A DNA stretch of 64,000 nucleotides from Sedimentibacter sp. SX930 (GTDB taxonomy: Bacteria > Bacillota > Bacilli > Lactobacillales > Aerococcaceae), in contig MUZD01000009.1 in assembly GCA_002155105.1 (NCBI GenBank), forward strand, positions 1-64,000, written 5' to 3'. A model generated the notes under the pieces. That model ran no database searches. It saw only the letters and a list, made by a program, of their open reading frames with translations, and was not told the DNA's origin. Positions 52,282 to 61,537 of the stretch are shown here, in pieces (within the stretch, counting starts at the first letter, position 1; the number at the start of each line of letters is the position of its first letter). Both the position numbers and the translations under genes were made by a program.

Positions 52282-53763
52282 TTGGGTGAAATGTCAATCA
52301 AAAAAGCGGCGGCAATCAATGCAGCCTCCAGATATTCTGCTGTCATCATGAACATCATTTTTACCGCCATTCTCTCGCGGATTTTATTGCCTGACGACTA
52401 TGGAATTGTGGCAGCCGTAATGGTGTTCACTACATTTTTCGAAAGATTATCAGACCTGGGATTCGGGGCGGCTGTCATCCAACAGAAAGAGCTCAGCAAA
52501 ACGGATATCGATTCCATCTTTACTTTTACCATCTTTCTCGGATTCATTTTGGGTGTGCTGTTCATGCTATTGGGGTACCCCATTGCCCGTATTTATAAGA
52601 GTGATGTATATGTTATGATCTGCATCATCCTCTCCTTATCCGTGTTTTTCAATACTATCAATATGGTTCCGAAGGCGGTATTGATGAAGGAAAAAAGATT
52701 CGCCCTCATCGGCATCCGGGTCATTGTCGTCGACATCGCAGGGTTTGGTTTGGCCATTCTTTTGGCGCTGCTCGGATTTAAGTATTACGCGCTGATCTGG
52801 CAATCGATTGCTTCTGCCTTCATGAAATTCATGTGGAATAAACAGACTTCAAAAGTAAAAATCACAGCCAAAATCAACTTTGCGGCAATCAGAGGGGTGT
52901 CGGCATTCAGCCTGTTTCAATTTGCCTCCAATCTGATGAACTATTTCGAACAGAACTTGGATAATCTGCTGATCGGAATTGTCTTGGGAAGCAATCCATT
53001 GGCCTTTTACGACATGGCATACAGGATAACGAAATACCCTGTCAATTTTACTGGCGGCATCATCGCGCCGGTTCTGCATCCCATCTTATCCGAGTATCAA
53101 CACGCGAAAGAGATCATCTACGTCAAGTACATGAAAATCCAGGAACTGATCTCCAAGGTTGCGACCTTCTGCATCCCGTTCTGTTTTTCGGCAGGTTATG
53201 AAATCATTGCCTTGCTCTATGGGGATCAATGGCTCCAGGCGGTCAAACCTTTTCAATATTTATCGACTGCCATTTACCCTATCTTGTTTGTATCCACCAG
53301 TAAGGCCATTTTCCAAAGCCTCGGGGACACAAAGACATTGTTTAAAGCCGGGTGCATCAATGCCATCTTTACGGGTGCCCTCATCATTCTCGGCGTGAGG
53401 ACCGGGAGCATCGAAACAATCGCGTTGCTTGTGGCAGTAGCAAATTGGGGCAATATGTTCACTACGATAACGATGTTGATGACGAAAGGGTTCCATAAAT
53501 CACCGATTGGATTCCTGGCTCATTTTTCGAAGGATCTGCTGGCTATAGTGATTATGGTGGCCATCCTGGAACTGGTGACGCCATACGTACCCATCACAAA
53601 TGTGCTTTTGTCGTTTGGCTTCAAGTTGGTTTTGACAATGGCTCTATATGGGGCCTATTTATGGATCACGAAAGGTTATGAACCGTTCGTATCGCTTCTG
53701 AGCGGCTTTTTAAAAAAGAAGGGGAAGGCTCCAGCAGTGGAAAAGATACGCAAAGACGACTGA
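52282..53763 (+). CDS. Oligosaccharide flippase (Wzx-like)
   Basis: A 493-residue MOP-superfamily membrane protein with about fourteen hydrophobic segments. The start KKAAAINAASRYSAVIMNIIFTAILSRILLPDDYGIVAAVMVFTTFFERLSDLGFGAAVIQ is the PST/Wzx signature region. It moves lipid-linked repeat units outward for polymerisation. The TTG at 52282 is chosen by the GGGAGGGG spacing; ATG 52273 is too close to that site, and ATG 52291 is an alternative. Confidence 0.88.
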   Translation: MGEMSIKKAAAINAASRYSAVIMNIIFTAILSRILLPDDYGIVAAVMVFTTFFERLSDLGFGAAVIQQKELSKTDIDSIFTFTIFLGFILGVLFMLLGYPIARIYKSDVYVMICIILSLSVFFNTINMVPKAVLMKEKRFALIGIRVIVVDIAGFGLAILLALLGFKYYALIWQSIASAFMKFMWNKQTSKVKITAKINFAAIRGVSAFSLFQFASNLMNYFEQNLDNLLIGIVLGSNPLAFYDMAYRITKYPVNFTGGIIAPVLHPILSEYQHAKEIIYVKYMKIQELISKVATFCIPFCFSAGYEIIALLYGDQWLQAVKPFQYLSTAIYPILFVSTSKAIFQSLGDTKTLFKAGCINAIFTGALIILGVRTGSIETIALLVAVANWGNMFTTITMLMTKGFHKSPIGFLAHFSKDLLAIVIMVAILELVTPYVPITNVLLSFGFKLVLTMALYGAYLWITKGYEPFVSLLSGFLKKKGKAPAVEKIRKDD

Positions 53764-53867
53764 GGATGAACGATGCTGATTAGGAGGGAGGCGGCTTTGC
53801 GCTTCATGGTTGAGCGGGTCCGTTCAGCTGCAAAACGAAATCTATTTATGAATGGATGGTGAATAAG

Positions 53868-55688
53868 ATGAAAGCGTTTTCTCGTAGAAGGAAGGCCATC
53901 TTGCTTATGTTGGCGGACACCGCCTGCATTGTGCTTGCGGCATTGTTGGCGTACGGGCTGCTGGAGAACTACATCAACCAACCGACTGTCTTCTATATCA
54001 TGATGATCGGAATCACGGCCGGCATTTACCTTTTGGTGGGGGGAATTCGGCATTTGTTTGCGAACCTCCCTGACTACACCGGTGTCAACGAAATCGTCAG
54101 TACCGTCCGGACACTGAGCATCGCTTTCCTGCTGTCGGCGATCATCTCCACCGGTTTGATCCGTCTGGTGAGCATGCGTTACATTCTGTTGATGTATTTC
54201 TTTTCCATGACGTTCATTCCTGGCATCCGGATCATTTGGCGCGGCGTCCACGAATATCATGAAGGGGTTACCCAACGGATGCGCACCGAGGATAAGGGGA
54301 AAATCCGAACCTTGGTTGTTGGGGCAGGCGAAGGAGGGAGCATCTTCATTTCCAGTCTGATGCGCCGTCCGAATGCAATCGAGATTGTCGGCATCGTTGA
54401 CCGGGATGAAAGCAAGCAGTGCTCCCGTCTGATGGATATCCCGGTTTTGGGCAAGGAGGAGGATATTCCGGACCTCGTGAACGAACTGCACGTCGATCAG
54501 GTGACGATCGCCATCCCCTCTTTGAAGGCAAGCGATATGGAGCGTATCCTCGACATCTGCAACCGGGCTGGGGTAAAAGTCAACCAGATGCCAAAGATAG
54601 AGGACGTCATGATGGGTAAACTGTCGGTGAACCGCTTCCGCGACCTCGACGTCTGCGACCTGCTGGGCAGGGATGAGGTAACACTGGACAACGAACTGAT
54701 TTGCGACAAAATCAAAGGGAAGACGGTCCTCATCAGCGGCGCCGGCGGTTCAATCGGATCGGAAATCTGTCGCCAAGTGGCGCGATTCGAACCAGCGACT
54801 ATTGTCCTTCTTGGGCATGGGGAAAACTCCATTTATCAGATCCACAAGGAATTATCTGGCCGATACGGCAACGCCATTACCATCGAGCCGGTCATCGCTG
54901 ATGTACAGGACCGGAAACGGATTTTCCATGTAATGGAACAATACCGTCCCGACTACGTCTTTCATGCTGCGGCGCATAAACATGTCCCTTTGATGGAGTG
55001 GAATCCGCTTGAAGCTGTGAAGAACAACGTCTTCGGCAGCAAGAACATGGCGGAAGCTGCCAAAGCAGCGGGTGTGGGAAGCTTCATCATGATTTCGACG
55101 GACAAAGCGGTGCGACCGACCAATGTCATGGGTTCGACGAAACGCTTGGCGGAGATGATTGTGACCGCACTGAATGAGCCGGGCCAGACCAATTTTGCGG
55201 CCGTCCGCTTCGGCAATGTGCTGGGAAGCCGCGGCAGCGTCATCCCGCTGTTCAAGGATCAGATTGCGAAAGGCGGACCGGTCACGGTGACCGATTTCCG
55301 CATGATCCGCTACTTCATGACCATCCCGGAAGCGAGCAGGCTGGTCATCCAGGCCGGGGTACTGGCCCGTGGCGGTGAGATTTTCATTCTGGATATGGGC
55401 GAGCCCGTCAAGATACACGATTTGGCCAAAAAGATGATCAAACTTTCCGGTTATACGGAGGAGGAAATCCCAATCATCGAAACCGGCATACGTCCGGGCG
55501 AAAAAATATACGAGGAACTGCTGGCCGACCGGAGCGCGCTCGAACGGAAAGTATATGATAAGATTTTTGTCGGCAAGGCATCCCGCTACCCTTTGGAGGA
55601 AACAGTCGCTTTCGCGACAAACCTGGAGAATTTGCCTGCGGAAGAGCTCAAAGATACCCTGATCAACTATGCCTGCAGACACCAATAG
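53868..55688 (+). CDS. CapD/PglF-type nucleotide-sugar 4,6-dehydratase
   Basis: A 606-residue membrane-bound enzyme. Four N-terminal membrane segments precede a first Rossmann domain (TLVVGAGEGGS, near 150). The catalytic SDR domain (from about 285) has GKTVLISGAGGSIGSEICRQ, HAAAHKHVPLME and the active-site STDKAVRPTNVMGSTKRLAE, where Met replaces the usual Tyr, as in the PglF/FlaA1 group. It converts UDP-GlcNAc to a 4-keto-6-deoxy sugar. The DegT gene two positions downstream would be its partner. ATG 53868 is favoured by GGTGA upstream; ATG 53856 is possible. Confidence 0.9.
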   Translation: MKAFSRRRKAILLMLADTACIVLAALLAYGLLENYINQPTVFYIMMIGITAGIYLLVGGIRHLFANLPDYTGVNEIVSTVRTLSIAFLLSAIISTGLIRLVSMRYILLMYFFSMTFIPGIRIIWRGVHEYHEGVTQRMRTEDKGKIRTLVVGAGEGGSIFISSLMRRPNAIEIVGIVDRDESKQCSRLMDIPVLGKEEDIPDLVNELHVDQVTIAIPSLKASDMERILDICNRAGVKVNQMPKIEDVMMGKLSVNRFRDLDVCDLLGRDEVTLDNELICDKIKGKTVLISGAGGSIGSEICRQVARFEPATIVLLGHGENSIYQIHKELSGRYGNAITIEPVIADVQDRKRIFHVMEQYRPDYVFHAAAHKHVPLMEWNPLEAVKNNVFGSKNMAEAAKAAGVGSFIMISTDKAVRPTNVMGSTKRLAEMIVTALNEPGQTNFAAVRFGNVLGSRGSVIPLFKDQIAKGGPVTVTDFRMIRYFMTIPEASRLVIQAGVLARGGEIFILDMGEPVKIHDLAKKMIKLSGYTEEEIPIIETGIRPGEKIYEELLADRSALERKVYDKIFVGKASRYPLEETVAFATNLENLPAEELKDTLINYACRHQ

Positions 55689-55722
55689 AAGCATTCATGT
55701 CATGGGAAAAGGGGGCTTGGCC

Positions 55723-56349
55723 ATGTATATTTTGAATTCGCAAAAATACGCCAGCAAAGATAACTACGCCGAGGTGCTGGGTATGCCTTCTTCAGGGAAA
55801 ACAACGTTAGTCGGAAATATGAAAAAAAATAATCCAGGAGTGATCGATGTAAATGCGCGGCTTCCCAATGGCAGGTTCGGCAGACAAGCCAGTAAGCTTC
55901 TTTATATGGCGCTGTTGTTTCTGCGATTCCCGCGGGCATTTATACGGGACACAAAAATCATCCTGTCATCTGGACAAAAAAGTGCAAAGGATCTGTATTC
56001 GGTATTGTCCAATTGGCATTTGAATGTGCACTTGTATTCTTTGAAGGATGATGTGGATAATCTGCACATTTGGGATCAAGGACTTTTTCAAGCTGTTTGG
56101 TCCATCTATTTTTGCGGCTCCAAAGAATTTGATGCAATCAGTTTGTTCGAAAATAAGCTTTTGCCCGGTAAGGTTCATTTCGCTGATGCAAGAGATGATG
56201 AATTGATCGCACGTTCCCGCAACAGGAACAGGCGAATGCGTCTGAACTACTTGAACCCTGACGAGCTTGAAAAGGGGAGATACGCCTTAAAAAAAACCAT
56301 CCGGGTGATGGAAGAAATAGGATACATTGAAAAAAAAGACTCGACTTAG
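55723..56349 (+). CDS. P-loop protein of the polysaccharide locus
   Basis: A 208-residue cytoplasmic protein with a Walker A motif near the start (EVLGMPSSGKTTLVGNM) and a possible Walker B region NLHIWDQGLFQAVW near residue 120. The overall shape resembles small nucleotide or sugar kinases, but no family can be named. Basic, arginine-rich C-terminus (RSRNRNRRMRLNYLNPDEL). The ATG at 55723 follows AAGGGGG. It lies between the dehydratase and the aminotransferase, so a role in nucleotide-sugar supply or repeat-unit modification is likely. Confidence 0.6.
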   Translation: MYILNSQKYASKDNYAEVLGMPSSGKTTLVGNMKKNNPGVIDVNARLPNGRFGRQASKLLYMALLFLRFPRAFIRDTKIILSSGQKSAKDLYSVLSNWHLNVHLYSLKDDVDNLHIWDQGLFQAVWSIYFCGSKEFDAISLFENKLLPGKVHFADARDDELIARSRNRNRRMRLNYLNPDELEKGRYALKKTIRVMEEIGYIEKKDST

Positions 56350-56395
56350 TCGAGGGTTTACGAACGCTTTCCGCCCTGTTTGAAAGGAGAGGAAC

Positions 56396-57553
56396 ATGTT
56401 GATGAAGAACGACAAAAAGATACTGTTGGCAACACCGCATATGTCCGGATTGGAGATGGCGTACATCAGAGAGGCATTCGACACCAACTGGATCGCACCT
56501 CTGGGTCCGAACGTCACCGGTTTTGAACAGGAAATCTGTGCCTATACCGGTGCGAGTTATGCGGATGCACTGTCTTCCGGAACGGCCGCCATCCATATGG
56601 GCTTGATGTATTTGGGCGTCGGGAAAGGTGATGTCGTTTTCTGCCCGTCCTTGACTTTCTCCGCATCCGCCAATCCGATCATCTATCAGGGTGCTACCCC
56701 GGTCTTCATCGATTCGGAGCGCGAATCCTGGAACATGTCTCCACAGGCATTGGAGAAGGCTTTTGACAAGTATCCCCATCCCAAAGCGATTGTTGTCGTG
56801 AATCTGTATGGCCAATCCGCTGATTATGATCGCATCAAGGCTATCGCTGATGCACACGGCGTTCCGATTCTGGAGGATGCGGCCGAAAGTCTAGGCGCCA
56901 CCTACAAGGGCAAGCAGACCGGCACAATCGGTGCTGTCGGCATCTACTCCTTCAACGGCAACAAAATCATCACGACGTCCGGCGGGGGGATGTTGGTGGC
57001 GAACGAAAAGTGCGTCGTCGACAAGGTGACGTTCTGGGCGACGCAGGCGAAGGAAAACGCTCCCTATTACCAGCATAAGGAGATCGGCTATAATTACCGG
57101 ATGAGCAATGTCGTCGCCGGCATCGGCCGTGGCCAACTGAAGGTGCTCGATCAGCGCATCGCCAAAAAGAAATATATTTTTGAATATTATAAGGAGGCTT
57201 TCCGTGATTTGGATGAGTTGGAGCTGATGCCGATTGCGCCATACGGTGAGCCGAACTACTGGCTCAGCTGCGCGACCATCAATCCGGAATGCGAGGTGCG
57301 TCCGAAGGCTTTGCTTGATTATCTCGCGGCTAAGAACATCGAAGGCAGGGCAATCTGGAAGCCGATGCATCTGCAACCAGTATTTAAAGGTTTACCGTTC
57401 TTCAACAACAACCCTGAAGAGCCGAGTGTTTCGGAGGATATCTTTTCGCGCGGGTTGTGCCTACCGTCGGACACGAAGATGACGGATGCGGATCTGGACC
57501 GGATCGCGACACGGATCAATTGGTTCTTTGGTGCAGCATCATCGCGTTATTGA
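56396..57553 (+). CDS. DegT/DnrJ/EryC1/StrS aminotransferase (PglE/EpsN-like)
   Basis: A 385-residue PLP enzyme that aminates the 4-keto group of a UDP-4-keto-6-deoxy sugar. The start ILLATPHMSGLEMAYIREAFDTNWIAPLGPNVTGFE is typical. So are SGTAAIHMGL, VPILEDAAESLGATY (PLP Asp), and the lysine in IYSFNGNKIITTSGGGML. With the CapD-type enzyme and the short priming transferase it makes a 4-amino-4,6-dideoxy sugar route (as in UDP-bacillosamine) likely; the matching acetyltransferase (PglD type) is not seen. GGAGAGGAAC precedes the ATG. Confidence 0.93.
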   Translation: MLMKNDKKILLATPHMSGLEMAYIREAFDTNWIAPLGPNVTGFEQEICAYTGASYADALSSGTAAIHMGLMYLGVGKGDVVFCPSLTFSASANPIIYQGATPVFIDSERESWNMSPQALEKAFDKYPHPKAIVVVNLYGQSADYDRIKAIADAHGVPILEDAAESLGATYKGKQTGTIGAVGIYSFNGNKIITTSGGGMLVANEKCVVDKVTFWATQAKENAPYYQHKEIGYNYRMSNVVAGIGRGQLKVLDQRIAKKKYIFEYYKEAFRDLDELELMPIAPYGEPNYWLSCATINPECEVRPKALLDYLAAKNIEGRAIWKPMHLQPVFKGLPFFNNNPEEPSVSEDIFSRGLCLPSDTKMTDADLDRIATRINWFFGAASSRY

Positions 57554-57584
57554 GCACGTTAATTTTTTCTTAAATAATGTTTCG

Positions 57585-57593
57585 TGGTATAAT
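57585..57593 (+). promoter_or_regulatory. Extended -10 promoter of the first CpsC/CpsD pair
   Basis: TG-G-TATAAT lies 84 bp before the start codon, giving this regulatory pair its own promoter within the locus. Confidence 0.6.
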
Positions 57594-57676
57594 GTAAACG
57601 TATACAAGGGGCGTGTTGCACACAGTTGGTTTTAAACGAGAAAAGGCTTACAAGCCAAACATGCGGAGGGGAGAAC

Positions 57677-58726
57677 ATGAAAGAAGAAGTTTCTTTGAGG
57701 GACCTAACAGCATTAATCAAACAGAGATTGGGGATGATCATCAGCATCGGCATCGTGGGCCTGTTGCTTGCGGCAGCTTACACTTTTTTATGGGTGACGC
57801 CTATGTACGAAGCAAGGACACAACTATTGGTGAATCGTGCGGACGCCGTGGATGGCTTGGTGCTGAATGACATCGATTCGAATGTGCAGATGATCAATAC
57901 CTATAAGGATATCATCAAGGGTCCCGTCATCCTGGGATACGTCAAAGATCGTCTGGAACTAAAGTATACTGACGAAGAATTGGCTGATATGGTGTTCATC
58001 AGCGCCAATGAGGAATCGCAGGTCTTCTCCTTGGCAGTCACTTCTCCCGATCCGGAGGAAGCAGCCTCGATAGCCAACGAAATTGCGGCCACGTTTCAGA
58101 CTAATGTTTTAGAGATCATGAACATCGAAAACGTTAAAATCATCTCCGCGGCGGAAGCGGACAGGGATCCGGTTTCCCCTAACATCCTGAACAACCTCTT
58201 GATTGGGTTGGGCGTCGGACTTTTGGCCGGTTTCGGGACAGCGATGTTGCGTTATGCGATGGCCAAGACCATTGATGACCAGCAGTATATTATTCAAACA
58301 ATCGGTTGGCCGAACCTGGGAGTCATTTCGGAACTCAGCAAAGAAGAAAAAACGGCAATCGCAAACATGCAGAAACAAAAAGCTGCAGCCACGAGAGCTG
58401 CCAAAGAGGCTGAACTGGGGGGCGTTGCTGGAACTGCCGGAGCTGCACCAGCGGCAAAGATTAAACGGATCCCTGATGAAGAGCCGTCCGTCATCTTCGA
58501 ACAAGCGCAAGCCGAAGAGCAAGTGCAGCCCGTCATCGCAGCAGTGCCGGGGAAAAATGGAGGACCCAAGAAACAATCGAAACAACAGTCTTCTGCACAT
58601 ACAGGTGCCAGTCGCGAGCGGCTCGTGACCGTTGCGGATATGACAAAGGAAAAAATTGGCGTCATCCTTCAGAACAGTGATGGCTCCGAGACAATGGATG
58701 TCGGCAACCAAAGGGGGAAAAGATGA
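57677..58726 (+). CDS. CpsC/Wzz-type chain-length regulator with C-terminal extension
   Basis: A 349-residue membrane protein: a cytoplasmic start (EEVSLRDLTALIKQRL), membrane segment 1 (about 20-40), an outer Wzz domain (about 45-170), the PDPVSP motif in DRDPVSPNILNN, and membrane segment 2 (about 175-195). After it comes an unusual cytoplasmic tail of about 140 residues rich in Ala, Lys, Gln and Glu (AKEAELGGVAGTAGAAPAAKIKR), absent from the second copy at 60784. It activates the CpsD kinase encoded next, overlapping by 4 bp. GCGGAGGGG precedes the ATG. Confidence 0.88.
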   Translation: MKEEVSLRDLTALIKQRLGMIISIGIVGLLLAAAYTFLWVTPMYEARTQLLVNRADAVDGLVLNDIDSNVQMINTYKDIIKGPVILGYVKDRLELKYTDEELADMVFISANEESQVFSLAVTSPDPEEAASIANEIAATFQTNVLEIMNIENVKIISAAEADRDPVSPNILNNLLIGLGVGLLAGFGTAMLRYAMAKTIDDQQYIIQTIGWPNLGVISELSKEEKTAIANMQKQKAAATRAAKEAELGGVAGTAGAAPAAKIKRIPDEEPSVIFEQAQAEEQVQPVIAAVPGKNGGPKKQSKQQSSAHTGASRERLVTVADMTKEKIGVILQNSDGSETMDVGNQRGKR

Positions 58727-59454
58727 TGGTGGAGGCAACGAAAAAGAATACAAAAAAAGCGAAAAAATCGAGCCGCGCGCATGGCCTCATCACCTTGGCC
58801 ATGCCGAGCTCCCTCAGCTCGGAACAGTTCCGGACACTGCGAACCAACATCCAATTCTCGATGGTCGACAAAAAACTGAAATCACTGGCTGTCCTTTCCG
58901 CTACATCGGCGGCCGGAAAATCAACCGTGGCCGCGAACTTGGCTGTGACTTTTGCTTTGCAAGGGAACCAGGTTCTGCTGGTGGATTGCGATCTGCGCAG
59001 GCCTTCCGTCCATCGTGAATTCGGAATACACAATGATGAAGGGCTGACAAATTTATTGGCTAATCACGTTGGGAAGGGCATCGATGATTATCTGCACACC
59101 AGCGAAGTGCCAGGCCTATCCATCCTGACAGGTGGACCGGTGCCGCCGAATCCGGCAGAATTACTGTCCAGCAATCGGATGAAGCAACTGGAAACCGATG
59201 TAGCGGAACGGTTTGATCTGGTGATTTATGATACACCGCCGCTGCTGGGGTTCACCGATGGACAAATCCTGTCGGGGCGGGTCGATGGCAGCATCTTCGT
59301 CGTGCACTTTGGTGAGGATACAAAAGAGGATGTTGTGAAGGCCTCCGATTCATTGAAGATGGTCAATGCCAACGTTTTGGGTGTCGTCTACAACCGTGTG
59401 CCGGGTGGCCAGAAAGAGCACAGCTATTATTATGGCTACCAGGATGAAGAATGA
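58723..59454 (+). CDS. CpsD/Wze-type tyrosine autokinase
   Basis: A 243-residue cytoplasmic BY-kinase. SLSSEQFRTLRTNIQFS is the conserved start. Walker A is SATSAAGKSTVAANLA, Walker A' LLVDCDLRRPS, Walker B LVIYDTPPLLGFTD. The C-terminal tyrosine cluster HSYYYGYQDEE is the autophosphorylation site. It works with the membrane activator just upstream to control polymer length and export. A basic N-terminal tail (KKNTKKAKKSSR) is present. AAGGGGG precedes ATG ATG. Confidence 0.92.
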   Translation: MMVEATKKNTKKAKKSSRAHGLITLAMPSSLSSEQFRTLRTNIQFSMVDKKLKSLAVLSATSAAGKSTVAANLAVTFALQGNQVLLVDCDLRRPSVHREFGIHNDEGLTNLLANHVGKGIDDYLHTSEVPGLSILTGGPVPPNPAELLSSNRMKQLETDVAERFDLVIYDTPPLLGFTDGQILSGRVDGSIFVVHFGEDTKEDVVKASDSLKMVNANVLGVVYNRVPGGQKEHSYYYGYQDEE

Positions 59455-59558
59455 TTTAGGTATTGATGTGCGTAGGTATGCGTTGAAGAAGGGCGGTCTC
59501 GGATGAGGGCGTCTTTTTTGCGTTGCAAGCGTCACGGTCCGTCCGTTGGTTGCCTCAA

Positions 59559-59762
59559 CTCCGGGGAGAGTGCCGCTCATCGGAGTTCGCACCCCGAAAA
59601 AAGTCGTAACGCCGGCGAGGCAACCCTCCCCGGAGGAGAGCCTCGGGACAGCACCGAACCTCCGGCGAAGATGTCGCTGACCGGAGGAGCCGGTCCCCCT
59701 ACATATATTGCACCTCCGCCGAAGTTACCGAACAGGCAGGAATTTCATCTCCGGATGAAAAT
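59559..59762 (+). repeat. 50-bp phased hairpin array, locus 14
   Basis: Modules begin at 59559, 59610, 59660 and 59714 (51, 50, 54), with a closing one at 59749 (offset 35). The core is more diverged (GCGAAGATGTCGC). It is the only array inside the polysaccharide region and marks the site where map sits. No gene is seen in 59455-59831. Confidence 0.8.
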
Positions 59763-59831
59763 TATTTAGCCATCCCACTCATTTAATGTATAATAAGAAA
59801 GAATACTTTATAGGAAGAGGATAGAATACAT

Positions 59832-60581
59832 ATGATAACTTTAAAATCTGAACGCGAAATTCAAGCTATGGAAGAGTCCGGCGCAATCCTGGCGGGAATC
59901 CATGAAGAATTGCGCGGTTTCATCAAGCCGGGTTTGACGACTATGGAGATCAATAACTTTGTGCAGGCACGCATCGAGGCGGCTGGCGCCATCTGCGAAC
60001 AAATCGGTTTCGAAGGGTACGAATATGCGACCTGCACGAGCGTCAACGACGAAATCTGCCACGGCTTCCCGGGCAAATATGTGCTGAAGGACGGCGATCT
60101 GATCAAGGTCGACACGGTCGTGAACTACAACGGCGCCATGTCCGATTCTTGCTGGAGCTATGCGGTCGGTGAGGCTACGCCGGTAGTCAAACATCTGATG
60201 GAAGTGACCGAGAAAGCATTGTATCTGGGCATCGAGCAGGCGAAAGCCGGCAACCGTGTCGGCGATATCGGCCATGCAATCCAGACTTACGTCGAAAGCG
60301 AAGGTTTCTCTGTCGTACGCGAATTCATCGGTCACGGCATCGGACCGACCATGCATGAAAGTCCATCCATACCGCATTACGGCGAAGCCGGAAAAGGCCT
60401 GCGCCTGAAGGAAGGCATGACGATCACGATCGAGCCGATGGTCAACACAGGAGCTTGGAAGTCCAAAATGGACGATAACGGCTGGACAGCCCGCACCAAA
60501 GACGGCGGCTTGAGCTGCCAATTCGAGCACACAATCGCGATCACCAAGGAAGGCGCGAGAGTGTTGACACAGCAGAAATAA
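59832..60581 (+). CDS. map: Methionine aminopeptidase, type I
   Basis: A 249-residue dinuclear metallopeptidase that removes N-terminal methionine from new proteins. Metal ligands are visible: Asp in IKVDTVVNYNG and SDSCWS, His in FIGHGIG, Glu in TIEPM, and Glu in CQFEHT. Substrate-pocket ENDEICHGFPG-like text is present as VNDEICHGFPG. Length is normal. It is a housekeeping gene lying between two CpsC/CpsD pairs. A promoter-like TATAATAAG and AGGAAGAGG precede the ATG. Confidence 0.95.
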   Translation: MITLKSEREIQAMEESGAILAGIHEELRGFIKPGLTTMEINNFVQARIEAAGAICEQIGFEGYEYATCTSVNDEICHGFPGKYVLKDGDLIKVDTVVNYNGAMSDSCWSYAVGEATPVVKHLMEVTEKALYLGIEQAKAGNRVGDIGHAIQTYVESEGFSVVREFIGHGIGPTMHESPSIPHYGEAGKGLRLKEGMTITIEPMVNTGAWKSKMDDNGWTARTKDGGLSCQFEHTIAITKEGARVLTQQK

Positions 60582-60603
60582 GGCAAGGGCTTTAGATGTG
60601 GAG

Positions 60604-60631
60604 GCCCTGAATAATAATTCAGGGCTTTTTT
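60604..60631 (+). terminator. Terminator of map
   Basis: GCCCTGAA pairs with TTCAGGGC over TAATAA, followed by six T. Confidence 0.93.
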
Positions 60632-60783
60632 CACGCTTAATTTCAAAAAAATAATTATAGTTATTTCAAACATAATATAGTAAACTATTTTAAAGTGAGG
60701 AAATGTGGCTTCATCAGCCAAATTAACTTAATTACGGTGCTATCAATAGCTATTCAAGAGAGATTTTTCGCAGGAGGGAAATT

Positions 60784-61524
60784 ATGGAAGAAGAAATATC
60801 GTTAGGCGAAATTTTTGCAATATTAAAACAACGGATCGGGTCCATCATCACTTGGAGTTTGACTGGACTACTATTGGCTGCGCTGTATACATTCTTTTTT
60901 GTGACACCGTCATACCAATCCACATCCAAAATCGTCGTGAATCAGACCCAGAATGCTGAACAGGCGATTACGAACACGGACATCCAGACGAATCTGAGTT
61001 TGATCAATACCTATCAAGGAATCATCAAAGAACCGATCATATTGGAGGATGTCATCACCAATACTGGTTCCAAACTTACGATTGGAGAGTTGCGCAATAA
61101 ATTGACAGTTGAAACTGAGGACACTTCTTTGGTGTTCGGCATCACAGTAGCCGACGAGAATCCATTTACTGCCGCAGAACTGGCAAATGCAACGGCATCC
61201 TCTTTTGAACAAAAAATTGGTGAGATCCTGGATGTAAACAGCGTGACGATTTTATCCCAAGCTGTCGCAAATCCGGATCCGGTTTCCCCGAATACACCAA
61301 TGAACCTTGTTTTGGGACTTTTGGTCGGGATGATGATTGGTGTGGGACTTGCGTTTCTGGCCGAATTTATGGATAAGACAGTCAAGGACGAAAAATTCCT
61401 TGAGCAATTAGGCTGGCCTAACCTAGGATCCGTTTTACAAATGACGGAAGAGGAATTATCCTCAACAAGATTTGTTCAAGTTACATCCGAAGTAAAATCG
61501 CGTAAAGCGAAACGACGCGTATAG
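60784..61524 (+). CDS. cpsC: CpsC/Wzz-type chain-length regulator
   Basis: A 246-residue membrane protein with the standard layout: EEEISLGEIFAILKQRIGSI, membrane segment 1 (about 20-42), the outer domain, NPDPVSPNTPMNL, membrane segment 2 (about 180-200), and a short cytoplasmic tail with LGWPNLGSVLQM and a basic end. It activates CpsD. Compared with the copy at 57677 it lacks the long tail. AGGAGGGAAA precedes the ATG. Head of the cpsCDB operon. Confidence 0.92.
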   Translation: MEEEISLGEIFAILKQRIGSIITWSLTGLLLAALYTFFFVTPSYQSTSKIVVNQTQNAEQAITNTDIQTNLSLINTYQGIIKEPIILEDVITNTGSKLTIGELRNKLTVETEDTSLVFGITVADENPFTAAELANATASSFEQKIGEILDVNSVTILSQAVANPDPVSPNTPMNLVLGLLVGMMIGVGLAFLAEFMDKTVKDEKFLEQLGWPNLGSVLQMTEEELSSTRFVQVTSEVKSRKAKRRV

Positions 61525-61537
61525 GAGACGATAGGAT

